A stretch of DNA of 64,000 nucleotides from Torymus aiolomorphi. Its lineage: Eukaryota > Arthropoda > Insecta > Hymenoptera > Torymidae. Location of the stretch: the NCBI GenBank assembly GCA_036365515.1, contig CM070877.1, forward strand, positions 16,634,201 to 16,698,200, in the 5' to 3' direction. Under the pieces are notes generated by a model. It was not told the DNA's origin. It did no database searches and saw only the letters and a program-made list of their open reading frames with translations. Of the stretch, positions 26,200 to 36,335 are shown piece after piece. The translations under genes and the position numbers were made by a program. Within the stretch, counting starts at the first letter, position 1. Each line of letters begins with the position of its first letter.

Positions 26200-26643
26200 A
26201 AATTTGGGGGGGGGGTCCAAAGTTTACACGACTCGCTTGAAAATTGAAGTCAACTATAGACGTGCTCGGTTTCGATATAAGCTACTGCAGATTGTGCAAA
26301 ATTTCGAAATTCTAAATTACGAAAATCATATTTTCGAATCTAACAATTCACCTACTGTCCAAAACATCGAATTTCATTAATAGAATTTTAATAGGGATAC
26401 AATACACATATTTCGAAATAAATCATTAGAAACAAGTTATATTTGCTTTGAAATCGTATTGATGAAATTCGATGTTTTGGACAGTAGGTGAATTGTTAGA
26501 TTCGAAAATATGATTTTCGTAATTTAGAATTTTGAAATTTTGCACAATCTGCAGTAGCTTATATCGAAACCGAGCACGTCTATAGTTGACTTCAATTTTC
26601 AAGTGAGTCGTGTAAACTTTGGACCCCCCCCCCCCCCAAATTT
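26200..26643. mobile_element. Palindromic fold-back element inside the pogo transposon
   Basis: Arms of about 183 bp are almost perfect reverse complements (26200-26383 and 26461-26643) around an ~80-base loop. The outer ends are AAATTTG followed by a poly(G) run and its mirror poly(C) run of 14 or more. It contains no ORF and separates the transposase gene from the right terminal repeat. Confidence 0.85.
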
Positions 26644-28567
26644 GGGCTTGTAAATATCGCTTTGAAATATGATTTCAAGCTCTGGCAATCACATTGTGTT
26701 GTTTAGTTTTATCTAAATAATGTAAGAAAGTTACCTTATGTATCAAGGAGCGCGGGAGCGCTCCGAAGGCAAGTATAGAAGAGCCTTAGGAGTGACCGCG
26801 CGATGATATACATTGAAATGGATGTACGAGAAAAAAAGCAATGCACTTATACCTATTGCGTTAGTTTCCCTTTTACAATAATAATAACGTTTTTCGATTA
26901 AACAAACTTGCGGCAAAGTACGCGTTCAACATCTGCTCCCGTCTGAATGTAGAGGAGCAAAACTCGGACAAGCAGAGCCAGCTTGTCCAACTTCTGTATA
27001 CCTTTCTTAAATCGGGAGGTATAGTTAGACCGGCAATTATTAAATAAATAATTATAACTTTTGACCAATAATTAAGCATTTACGATTCTTAGTGCAATGC
27101 CATTAATGAAATATAATTATTATATATTAAAAGTCAATATATATAGTTTATTATCGCAATAAGAAATTGTAGTGATTGGCATGACATTCGAGTAAAATAG
27201 CGAATTCACGCGCAATTCTAACATCATATTTATTATTAATTTTTTTATAAAAAATTTTACAACTTAAGGAAAAATAATGTTTTTTACTTATTAGTAATAC
27301 TCTAAATAAATCAATAAATTTTTGTTTTTATTATTTCAAAATAATTTTAGTTAAATAATCACGGTTTTCTTTCGCTGTCCGAATATTGTTCCCATTTTTC
27401 ACTGTGTCCGAGTAATGGGTCTTTTACCTTATATCGCCGCGTTACATCGACGAGGAGTGACGAAACTCGGCTCGCGTACGCAGTCGTTATTTAGAGAGGA
27501 TATGACAAGATTGTGATAGCTGATATGTGGTATGTGAGGTGTGTGCGAGGTTTGGCTGGAAATGTAGGATGGACAGGTGGAGAGAATTATTAATTTTTTT
27601 ATTACAGAGAGGTTTTTTTTAAATAATGTTTAGGATCACGCGCAAAAAAAATTTCTTGGCCATATATTGCCCACAGTGTTGAACAAGTCTGGGCAACATA
27701 TGGGCCATTGCAAGCCACATTAGAGCAATATATGGGAGATACTTGGCTCCGGCGCCTGAGCCGAATTCGGGCCGCAATCGGGCCATAGTATTCCCATCAG
27801 TATCCCATATTAGTCCCATATTTATTTTCATGAGAACTATTAACAAAAAGAAAACAAAAAAACAAAAAATATAAGTATAAAAAACTACCCTATTGAGCAC
27901 GTACTGTGACTGTAAAATATAAAAAAACAAAATTCTTTGAATGAATTCGAACCTCGAACCTTTGAATTACTAGACTTGCTCGCTACTTTTTTTTTAAACA
28001 TCGTTTATTTGTTTATATATGAGTTACAGTACAAAAAAGCGAGTAAAAAAATGGTACAAAGATGATAGCTTAGTGGGTTTCTTACATATGGCCCTGGAAG
28101 GGCGCTACAGTAAAAGCGATGTGTTTAGTTATTTTTAAGTGCCGGTGTAGTAAAGTGTGAACAGTTATTACATTAGTAAAAAGAGTGTAAAATGGCATTG
28201 TAGAAATAATTGGGAAAAGCAACAGAAGTGGTAAAAACTCAATTGGCGTTGTTGTGAATGGACACCAGTCTTGGTGTTGAGGATGGGTATTATTAATATT
28301 ATTATACATATTTACAACAGTTTAAGAATAAATGTAACGCTGTGTTAATGTGTTTCAGCTAGCAGTACAATTGAGTTTGTCGTTCAGAATGTGTAAGTTC
28401 ACGCTGGTTAGAGGTTTGAGTCTATTTTTTAAGTGTTCACGTGCGAATTTTTGCAATGTGAACGCTGCTCTCGTTTAGCCACCAGTACTTTTTGTCTGGA
28501 ATAGCCGTGGAGTATTTGAGCTGAGGAATCATATTAATGTTCGTGGGTATTTTGCCAAAAATAAATT

Positions 28568-29161
28568 CCAGGTGCACAACACTCCGCTAAAAATAGAACA
28601 AATGTTCACTCTAGAATCCTTATGCTATCATTATAATAATCTAAAAGATGCTTTTCTTACAATAAAACGCAATACTAGAAAAAAATCACTACAACTACCT
28701 AAAATGACCAAAGCTATTAGTGATAAAGATAGTCTGGTAGAAGCTATGAGGGTATTTAACGAATTGCCTAATGATCTCAAAATTTTAAATTATAAGAAGA
28801 GTACAATTAAGTACAAATTAAAACAAAAGCTCTTTCGATAATAACATTTAATTGTAACATTACGCACAACTTCATATCATTTTCACTGTTTACTTTTGGA
28901 AAAATGAAGATTATAATATTACGTTTTGGCGGATTTTATTTATAGAATATATAAATTGTTAAATGAAATAAAGTTTTTGAAAATGTTTATGTTACTCGAA
29001 TGAGTAATCTATTAGTTTTAAGTTATAGATATTGTATTAGTTGTATGCAACCAGACTATTGTACAGGTAACAATGTTTACCTCTAATAGATTTTACTTTG
29101 TAAACTGCATTGTAACTTTTCTGGTTAAATAAATAAATAAAATAAATAAATAAAATAAATT
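28568..29161 (+). mobile_element. 5'-truncated LINE fragment inserted in the minus-strand LINE
   Basis: A + strand fragment ending in an (AAATA)n-type tail (29128-29160) is flanked by the 10-base direct repeat AAAATAAATT at 28558-28567 and 29152-29161. Removing it restores the reading frame of the surrounding LINE across ...NNVNKKIYFGKIPTN.... This confirms the borders. Confidence 0.85.
28572..28841 (+). pseudogene. C-terminal remnant of a second LINE reverse transcriptase ORF
   Basis: The 89-residue frame ends in VFNELPNDLKILNYKKSTIK and a basic tail. This resembles the C-terminal FNxLPxxI...FKxxL signature of many non-LTR retrotransposon proteins. It is only the last part of such an ORF, with no catalytic motif. 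The ATG is fortuitous, since the true N-terminus was lost by truncation. Confidence 0.65.
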
Positions 29162-29708
29162 TTTTTGTTGACGTTGTTACGCGGCCAGCGATATATGATT
29201 GGTATGTTGAGCTCATTTTGGATGAGCCCTTGATGGTCCAATAGAGTAAACGCCTTGGGAGGTAAGTAACCAGAGTGTTTGCATTTTACTATGTAGTCCA
29301 TATTAATTATGGCTAGATTAGAGATGATTGGATTATCTGTGATTTTTATTAAATTTGCAAAATAGTCACAGTTAATTTTCAGAAGAAAGTTGTCGATTCG
29401 CGGTATCATGGCTGTGTTATAAAGCTTTATATTGCTGACAAATTTGTAGTAGTTAAATTCGTCCGATCTGTATTATTTGGTGCAAGCTCGTAAGCAGGCC
29501 CGTTCAAACACTCTGGGGTTTTCCATGGCCTAGGCGCTCTGATTGTACCAAAGAGGAGACGCGTACGTGAGAAGGAGTCTGACTAGTAGGCAGTAGTATA
29601 TAATTTTGGCTCTGCTATTCAGATATTTATTGTAGAATAATTTGTTAAGACTTAAAAATCTGTTACTCGCCTTGGCTAGTTGTAATTTAGGGTGCTGGTT
29701 CAGTCTTA

Positions 29709-30412
29709 CAAGGAGAGGGTTTCAGCTGCGGAAAACGGATTTTAGCGGGCATTGGAGAGTCGATTTCTGGTACCTAAAAATGAAGCCTAGTGCTCACATT
29801 TCCGTCAAATGGGCCCTTTTTCTTGAGATATGGGCAATTTAATCTCAAATATCGTTTATTTCGTCAAAAAATGATGTCTCTTTTATTGACTGTCACATTG
29901 CAAATATTTAAGATACAAAAACGAGGAAGAAAATTTATATAAGTAGACAGTAAAAGCTCAAATTTAAGCCCTGATTTATTAAAAAATATTGATTTTTCAG
30001 GAAGTTACAAGCAATCAAATATAGGGTACGAAAATGGTTAAAAATACGATCCATTTAATCGGTTGAAATGAAGACAAATTTTTAACCATTTTCGTACCCT
30101 ATCTTTGATTGCTTGTAACTTTCTGAAAAATCAATATTTTTTAATGAATCAGGGCTTAAATTTTAGCTGTTACTGTCTACTTTTATAATTTTTCTTCCTC
30201 CTTTTCGTATCTTAAATATTTGCAATGTGACAGTCAATAGAAGAGACATCATTTTTTAACGAAATAGACGATTTTTGAGATTAAATTGCCCATATCTCAA
30301 GGAAAAGAGCCCATTTGACGGAAATGTGAGCACTGGGCTTCATTTTTAGGTACCAGAAATCGGCTCTCCAATGCCGGCTAAAATACTTTTCCCGCAGCTG
30401 AAACTCTCCTTG
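29709..30412. mobile_element. 704-bp palindromic MITE with TTA duplications
   Basis: Long inverted arms begin CAAGGAGAG...TTTCAGCTGCGG and fold around a short AT-rich centre near 30060. TTA flanks both ends (29706-29708 and 30413-30415). Excising the element with one TTA rejoins the LINE frame as LGLQIDHLL-RLNQHPKLQ, so the borders are supported by coding continuity. Confidence 0.9.
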
Positions 30413-30562
30413 TTAGTAAGTGATCGATTTGAAGGCCCAGATATTTAACTGAGGTTTTGTGCGGAACCGGCAGTAGGTTACCGTCTACTTGTTTGACGTG
30501 AATTTGGAAATTTTTCCAATTTTTTTTTCCATTCCGCTTTAGTCTGTCAATTGCTAGTCTAA

Positions 30563-30709
30563 TTAACCTTTAGAGGGACGGAAAACCACTAAAATGGTAC
30601 ACCCCCTTATCGACACTTTGTCTACGTTCAATCAATGATATAAGATACCTTCTGTCCCAATTTTTTAAGGTGAATTTCCCTCTCAAAATCCTGGCCCTCT
30701 AAAGGTTAA
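30563..30709. mobile_element. 147-bp MITE with TTAA ends (piggyBac-type)
   Basis: Inverted ends TTAACCTTTAGAGGG (from 30563) and its mirror (to 30709) include TTAA, the piggyBac target site. Excision to one TTAA restores the host LINE frame (CETI-LIRLAIDRL). The interior has no ORF. Confidence 0.85.
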
Positions 30710-32719
30710 TATGGTTTCGCATTTGGCTACATTGATTTTTAGGTGCCACTGTATATAGTAATTGTTGATTTTATTGATTATCGTTTCTAATTTATGTTGT
30801 AAGATATGTGTGATAGTTTGCCAGTACAATAAAGAAGGAGGTCGTCGGCAAAAGCAATTGAATATGTGTTGTTATTGTTGTTTAGCTCGAAAAGGTTGAG
30901 GACGTCGGCGTTGTAAATATTGAAAAAGCAGGGAGAACTAACCGTGCCTTGCTGGAGGCCTTCATCGATGTTAAATTGTACTGACGACTGTGCAGTGTTA
31001 GATACATAGTGATAAATTTCCTATTCTGCATGGATAATTATATGAGTTTGATCAGGTACCTGGGAAAGCCCTTTTTGATCATTTTATAGAATAATCCCTT
31101 GAGCCAGACCGAGTCGAATGCTTTCTTCAGGTCGATGAGGCCCGCTACTACCATCCCGTAGTTGTTTAGCTGTTGAGTCGTGTCGGTCAAGAATTTGTTA
31201 ATAGCGTGAACCGTCGAGTACTTGAACCTAAACCCAAATTGCTGGTTGGGGATTACGTTATTTTGGTTGCAGTGGTTTGTGATGGAGGTATTGATGAGGG
31301 ATTACAAAATTTTACTTATATTGGGGAGCAGACTCATGGGTCGGTAGGAGGCTGGGTCAGTGGGATCCTTCTTCTTTTTTTAAATTGGTAGAATTTTAGC
31401 TGAGGTTATTGTTGATAATATTATTAAAAAGTATTATGTAGTATTTTGCGTATTCTGTTGGGAGGTGTTTGAGAACAATGTTAGGTATGTTATCAATGCC
31501 GGCTGAAGTTTTATTTTTTAAGTTTTTCAAAATTGTGTATATTTAGTTGAGTAAAAACAGTTCGATGCGTTGGTATTTAGAGTGATTGGGCTCACTGCGG
31601 AATTTGAGTCGGAGAAAACTATGATGGTGCGTTTTAGCTTTATGTCGTTGTTTATTTCGTTAACTAACGACTGGTATTCTTTTTCAACGAGTTCTGTTAA
31701 TCGGTTATTCATCAGGTCAATTTTTTTAGCATTTATTTTTTCAAAATGATTTCCTAGGACGTTGAGCATTGAAACTTCGTCTGTTATAAGATATGAATCG
31801 TTGTCGTATAATAGTGAGTCTTTGTTTAGATTGATGTTGTTTATGCATTCTCGATTATTCTTTTCTAGTTTGATTACGTTGAGACGGTCGTGGTTTTTTG
31901 GTCTAAACATTTGGTTAATTGCTGGGAAAAAGGTTTCAGCGTTACGATAATTAACATTTTTGGCTTTGTTAGTCCAGACGTGCTGGCTACAAACTGAACT
32001 ATTTAGTTATGTTTATATCAAAGGATCAAATGGAGGTTATATGCTGTAATCTGAAACATATGATCATGTCGTTCAATGTATATTAACCTCCATTTGATCC
32101 TTTGATATAAACATAACTAAATAGCTCAGTCGATAGCGAGCAAGTCTAGTAATTCAGATGTTCGAAGTTCGAATCCACTCAAAGAATTTTTTTTTTATAT
32201 TTTACAGTCACAGTACATGCACAATAGGATTGTTTTTAAGCTCATTTATTTATTTATTTTTTGTTTTTTTAATGGTTCTCAAGAAAATAAATATGGGACT
32301 AATATGGGAACTATTTGGAATACTGGTGGGAATATTATGGCCCGATTGCGGCCCGAATTCAGCTCAGGCGCCGGAGCCGAGTATCTCCCATATATTGCTC
32401 TAATGTGGCTTGCAATGTCCCATATATTGCCCGTACTTGTCCAACACTGTGGGCAATATATGACCCACAAATTTTTTTTATTTGCGCGGGATACTAATTA
32501 AATTTTTATTTTTAAATCGTTTGTAAATAAAAGTTCTGCTGTTCTGATTGACGTGATTTTTATCTTCAAGTTATCTGAAACATAAAAGAAAAGAACCAAA
32601 TGTTACAAACATGATGTTATAAAGTTTTCAAGATAATCATCTAGAAAAATTATTAACAAATAAATATATTCCTTGTAATGTATAAGTACAGAATTGAAAA
32701 TGAGAAACGCAAAATTTTG

Positions 32720-32875
32720 TCAGAAATGGAATAAATAACACACTTTGTGTGCAATTAAGATTAGCGGGCAAAAAAGTACACAAAATTTGTGTAGTACTAA
32801 TGTAAAGTAAATGGTGTAATAACACACATTTTGTTTTTCTTTCTTGTATACACAGAATTTGTGTAATCGTTTATT
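32720..32875. repeat. Dispersed ACACA...TTTGTGT quasi-palindromes
   Basis: Three short palindromic words of the form ACACA-(a/c/g)AATTTGTGT occur near 32730, 32775 and 32850 in an AT-rich stretch. Their purpose is unknown; they may be the remains of a satellite-like array. Confidence 0.45.
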
Positions 32876-32915
32876 CGACACACAAAACACAGGGCTTTCA
32901 ACCATGTATTCCCAG

Positions 32916-33020
32916 CAAAAAATATTATAAAAAAGTATTCTGTGCCAATGCAAAAAATATTATAAAAAAGGATTCTGTGCCAATGCAAAAAATATTATAA
33001 AAAAGTATTTTGTGCCAATA
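32916..33020. repeat. 35-bp tandem repeat, three copies
   Basis: Units start at 32916, 32951 and 32986, each CAAAAAATATTATAAAAAAG followed by (T/G)ATTCTGTGCCAATG with one or two substitutions. Confidence 0.9.
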
Positions 33021-33044
33021 TTTTATCGTCTCAAGAAACTTATA

Positions 33045-33580
33045 AAACATTTTAAACTGCTCCACATTTAATCTCCAATGAAGTTTCCCCCCATCTTCTC
33101 AATCCTCTTAACTCCCCAATTGAACTAATTCCAGGCCAGCCTCAAGTCCCTCCCCCTCATCCACCTCATCAGCCCACGCGCATCTTCAGAATTCCCGAAA
33201 CAACCCGTGAAATCTCTCTAACTGCCGAGGAAAATCCCTGGCAATTGGCCTTAACGAGCGCGAATATCCGCGCGCGCGCTCTCGTGAATGAAAGAATAAA
33301 AAGAGCAAGACCCGCATGCGCCAGCTGCTGCTGCTGCTGCTGCTGCTGCAACGTCAGCAGATATCGCGCGTAATAATGCGCGCGTGCGAAGCAATGACTT
33401 TCTAATAAATCGACGCGAGAGAGGAGTAATCGATTTTCCGAGTGGCCGCGGGAGAGATCGATGTTTGTTGTTAAGGAGTAAATTGAGGAGATGGAAAAAA
33501 TGGTTAGGATGTTGGTAGGCTTTTTTTTGTTGGTCGGTTGATATTGTAAGACGGGGGGTTTAAAGTGTCCGAGGATTGAT
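33045..33580. promoter_or_regulatory. Skew island S19
   Basis: C-rich left arm 33050-33240, core 33240-33460 with a CTG repeat, G/T-rich right arm 33460-33580. Confidence 0.55.
33325..33349. repeat. (CTG)n trinucleotide repeat
   Basis: About eight CTG units in the core of S19. Confidence 0.9.
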
Positions 33581-34024
33581 TGACTTTGTAATTAAAATTC
33601 TCCTTATCTTAAGAGTATTTTAATTTACAACATCGTTGTTATTATGTATCACCAAGTTACGTAGGTTTAGAGAAAACTGAGAAATTTTATTTCGCAAAAT
33701 TTGTTTTTCAACCGGAGGAAGTTCGTTTTTGCGTTTTCCTGTTCACTGATCCTCGCGTCTTTGTTATAAGATTACCGATTTTACCCTTTTCTTTCACTCA
33801 AATAGAAAGTCCGCAGCGATCACCACTGCATATTTTTTACAATCGCAGCTGAATCTTTTATAATTCGCCGTTAGAAACAATGAGGTAATAAGTAATTACA
33901 TAAAACCAAATGAATCTTTATCCCGAATAACGGGATAATTATATGTTTGCATAGCTAATCCATAAATTAATTGACGAATTATACATCATTATTTATATAC
34001 TCGACTTTTTCGAGATTATAGTTT

Positions 34025-34565
34025 TTAAAAGTATATCCACACAGCCTCACCATCTCTTATCTCCACCTACACCTTTCGCAACACCTCACTACATCATCCC
34101 GTGCAACCTCCTCCACATAGAAAGTCGACTTTTTCCGCTGCATCCTTGTGCGCTCGTCAGGTTTTCCTCCCGTCGCGCGAAAGTAGGAAAGCGTCGCGCT
34201 AGAGAAAAAAACACACCGCCATTCGCCACGGGCGACAATGCAGATTAACTTCGCGTAGAGGGATGGGCGGAGGGGGGAGAAAAGAAGGGGTGAAAGCGTG
34301 TCGAGGAAGTTTCACGGAGGAAGCGTCGCGGATGAGCGACGGCAGCTAGTCCGGTGTGTTTTAATTATTGCAGTCACTCGATTTAATCGATGGAGGATTG
34401 ATTTGGATTTGCGTATTGTGGCAGCGGGACTTTCTCGAGGAGGAGGAGTAGGTGGAGTTCAGGGTGGATGGATACGGGGTCAGTGGTTCTGACAGGAAAA
34501 GTGAAAATGAGCGGATTTTTGGAACATGTCTGTGAGGTTTGTTGGATGAATAAACGATTTGTGGA
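34025..34565. promoter_or_regulatory. Skew island S20
   Basis: Left arm 34030-34160 is C-rich, core 34160-34270, right arm 34260-34560 is strongly G-rich. This is the last island before the first visible cnc exon, ~650 bases upstream of it. Confidence 0.6.
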
Positions 34566-34569
34566 GAAA

Positions 34570-35215
34570 TGAATTTTTTTAATGTAAAATGATTTTTTTT
34601 ACATACAACTAAATCACCTTTCTAGCTATTTGTCAAAATGACGAGTTTTTGGTTTAAAACATATTTAAATACACAATCCAACTCTTTATTCTAAGGAATA
34701 GGATGATTCTACTTCCGTTATAAAATTCATTATTAAAAAAATACTAGATTTTATACCTGGAATGTTCTAACCTATTGTTAATTATTATAAAATGTAGTAA
34801 AGCCGGTACAGTCAATTTCTACTCAGACCTACTGCACACCCCTTTGAATATGTTTTATTTATTGGATGACTAACGCGCAATGAGACATCAGTTTTTCTGG
34901 TACAACAGAAGTCAGATGAATAACGCGAGTTGATTAGCGTTAAGTTTGCAAACTCGCAACCATCACTTAAACACTTAATTTTCTCGGAAAAGGAAGATTC
35001 CAGTTACGAGCATTCAAGTAATTACGGCCAAAGTCCAGTTTTAAATTGTTGCGAGATGTAACTTTGGATACAACGTTTCTCAAATAAGATTTAATCGCCC
35101 GAATGACCAGTTTTTTTTTTCAAAGATCAGAATTTTTCCAACGTTCCTCGAAATATTACTATTTTTACTACTTTATTAAGAAGCATTGATTAATTCTTTA
35201 CTTTGTTCACTCTAT
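34570..35215. other. AT-rich intron end, no gene seen
   Basis: AT-rich DNA leading into the pyrimidine tract and acceptor TTCACTCTATTAACAG at 35206-35221. No other coding signal. Confidence 0.6.
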
Positions 35216-35221
35216 TAACAG

Positions 35222-35386
35222 GACATGGACCTCATAGAGGTTCTGTGGAAGCAAGACGTGGACCTGGGCTTCTCACTCGTCGACACGACGGCAGTCAAGA
35301 ACGCCGCTACCTCGTCCAAGAAGGAATCCGAGGATGACATCGAGAAGCTCAAAGCTTTGAAGGCTATCAATGGGTCCGATGACAAG
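35222..35386 (+). CDS. cnc: cap'n'collar (CNC-bZIP transcription factor), DLG-motif exon
   Basis: A 165-base exon (55 codons) lies between a good acceptor (pyrimidine tract ending ATTAACAG) and donor (AAG|GTAGGT). Its start DMDLIEVLWKQDVDLGF is the hallmark N-terminal (Neh2-like) segment of CncC/NRF2 proteins; residues D14-L15-G16 form the DLG motif, the low-affinity Keap1 docking site. The remainder is polar and lysine-rich (seven Lys at 26-55), matching the region ubiquitinated by the Keap1-Cul3 ligase in relatives. CNC factors pair with small Maf proteins in the nucleus to activate detoxification and antioxidant genes. Both borders are phase 0, so the exon can be skipped without shifting the frame. 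The ATG at 35225 is internal by homology, though it could serve as a start in some transcripts. The identity is from motif recognition; no alignment was run. Confidence 0.92.
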
Positions 35387-35739
35387 GTAGGTTCAACGAG
35401 TTCTATGTTACATATCATCGCGTTGCGTAATTCCATATAAATGATCCTATTCACGTCTGCAGTCTGGACAATGACAGTATTGTAATTAATTAGGCTGGTC
35501 AATGAACTAATTTTTTATCGAACGATATAATTGTTTCTGGATATTAATTTTTTTATTACTGTTATCTTTTCAATAAAATTGATAGAAATAAAATCTAATA
35601 GATAAAGAATGAAATCTGAGTGAAAACGGTTATTAAAGATTGTTTTAACTATTCGTTATTAAACACGATAAACTTAAAATCACATGCAAAGGACTTGATT
35701 ACAAATTAGTTCGTTGACTCTATCCATATTATGATTTAA

Positions 35740-36335
35740 AATACCTTACGTCTTACATACTGTCCAAAACAACCCCGGCTTATCTTCATTACCTCCATCA
35801 TACCAACTTAAAAAGCCAAAATGACGAGAGATAACGGGCTCATTACAACCGCGGCGAGACTCGAGACAAGGATCTTCGATCCCCCCAAAAACAATACCGA
35901 TTCATCATCGTCGCAGTCACAATACGAAATCGTCTCTGCACCGATCTTTATCTCTCGACGAAGACCTCAAACGAGAGAAGGCCATCATGGTGGTATCAGG
36001 ATTTTTCTATCGGTAATAATCGTGTATGTAACCTTATATAGTGCTGTACCAGTTATAGGTTTGCATCACTCATTGTTTTGGCAACGCACGTTCGGCAAGG
36101 CTTATCTCCTACATCGTACATATCGTGTGTGTCTTTTTATTTTTGGAATCGATAATGACCGCGCGTGACGTAACTCTCAGCTCGATGAAATCTATGTTTT
36201 TTTTTTTTTGGTTGTGTACTTGGTTTGGTCGATGCATGATTCAGATATCGTGTGAATAGATGCAGGTGATCGGTTCGTATAGATCAAAGTTCGCACTAGT
36301 CAGAGTTTTGAGAAAGCCTTCGGATCTCACTCGAG
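35740..36335. promoter_or_regulatory. Skew island S21
   Basis: Left arm 35760-35815 C/A rich, core 35820-36185, right arm 36205-36330 G/T rich. It begins ~350 bases after the DLG exon. The frame 35821-36168 has no recognisable family. Confidence 0.45.

Larger units (their letters stand above)
24529..27429 (-). mobile_element. Pogo-like (Tc1/mariner superfamily) DNA transposon, inactivated
   Basis: Terminal inverted repeats of about 27 bp (AGGTAAAAGACCCATT-CTCGGACACA) begin at 24529 and end at 27429, each flanked by TA, the expected target duplication of this superfamily. Further TCGGACA/TGTCCGA words near both ends (24750, 24768, 27380, 27408) may be transposase binding sites. The interior has a broken minus-strand transposase gene and, upstream of it, a 444-bp palindromic insertion at 26200-26643. 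About 2.9 kb in all. Confidence 0.85.
24210..27600. promoter_or_regulatory. Skew island S18, split by a transposon
   Basis: The C-rich left arm (24210-24355) and part of the core (24360-24526) lie left of the pogo element. The rest of the core and the G-rich right arm (27432-27600) lie right of it. Joining the flanks gives a normal island, so the island existed before the transposon landed. Confidence 0.6.
28437..31985 (-). pseudogene. LINE ORF2-like reverse transcriptase, interrupted
   Basis: Minus-strand motifs appear in the canonical order. There is an upstream linker (31527-31910, containing TDEVSMLNVLGNHFEKI), then RT motif A (IDLKKAFDSVWLKGL, near 31060-31140), motif B (IDEGLQQGTVSSPCFFNIY, near 30890-30990), and the catalytic motif C (AFADDLLLY, near 30820-30870). 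After these come the thumb start (VKYLGLQIDHLL, near 30420-30470) and the C-terminal region ending at a TGA at 28437-28439. The frame is broken between motifs A and B by a shift and a stop, besides the three insertions. An endonuclease domain is not present in the window. Confidence 0.85.
27993..31988 (-). mobile_element. Non-LTR retrotransposon (Jockey/I-like LINE), 5'-truncated and degraded
   Basis: The element runs leftward. Its 5' end (near 31988) starts within the region before the reverse transcriptase, and its 3' end is a short poly(A) (T9 at 27993-28001 on the + strand) preceded by an AATAAA-like word. GTAGC flanks both ends as a probable target duplication. It carries three later insertions: a + strand LINE fragment (28568-29161), a 704-bp palindrome (29709-30412) and a 147-bp TTAA-flanked MITE (30563-30709). 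Confidence 0.85.
27633..32494. mobile_element. Palindromic element with divergent tRNA-like boxes, split by a LINE
   Basis: Two inverted arms (27633-27992 and 32128-32494) share the ATATTGCCC...GGCGCC...CCCATATT body, and each is bordered by TA outside a GGATC/GATAC-type end. The centre is a hairpin at 31998-32125. Just outside it, each arm has tRNA-like promoter words: A-box TAGCTCAGTCGATAGCG at 32122-32138 and B-box AGTTCGAATCC at 32166-32176, with diverged mirror copies on the left arm. The left copy is broken inside its A-box by the LINE at 27993-31988, flanked by GTAGC on both sides (minus-strand reading). Without the LINE the element is a ~870-bp palindrome. Confidence 0.75.

Noticed and set aside
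32122..32176. Possible functional tRNA gene
   Set aside because: A and B boxes are present, but acceptor and T stems do not pair and the sequence lies within a repeated palindromic element.
32916..33020. CRISPR-like array
   Set aside because: Three head-to-tail 35-bp units without spacers in eukaryotic DNA; a simple tandem repeat.
35821..36168. 115-residue ORF just after the DLG exon
   Set aside because: It is in the island S21 core with no acceptor/donor in a matching phase and no CNC-like sequence.
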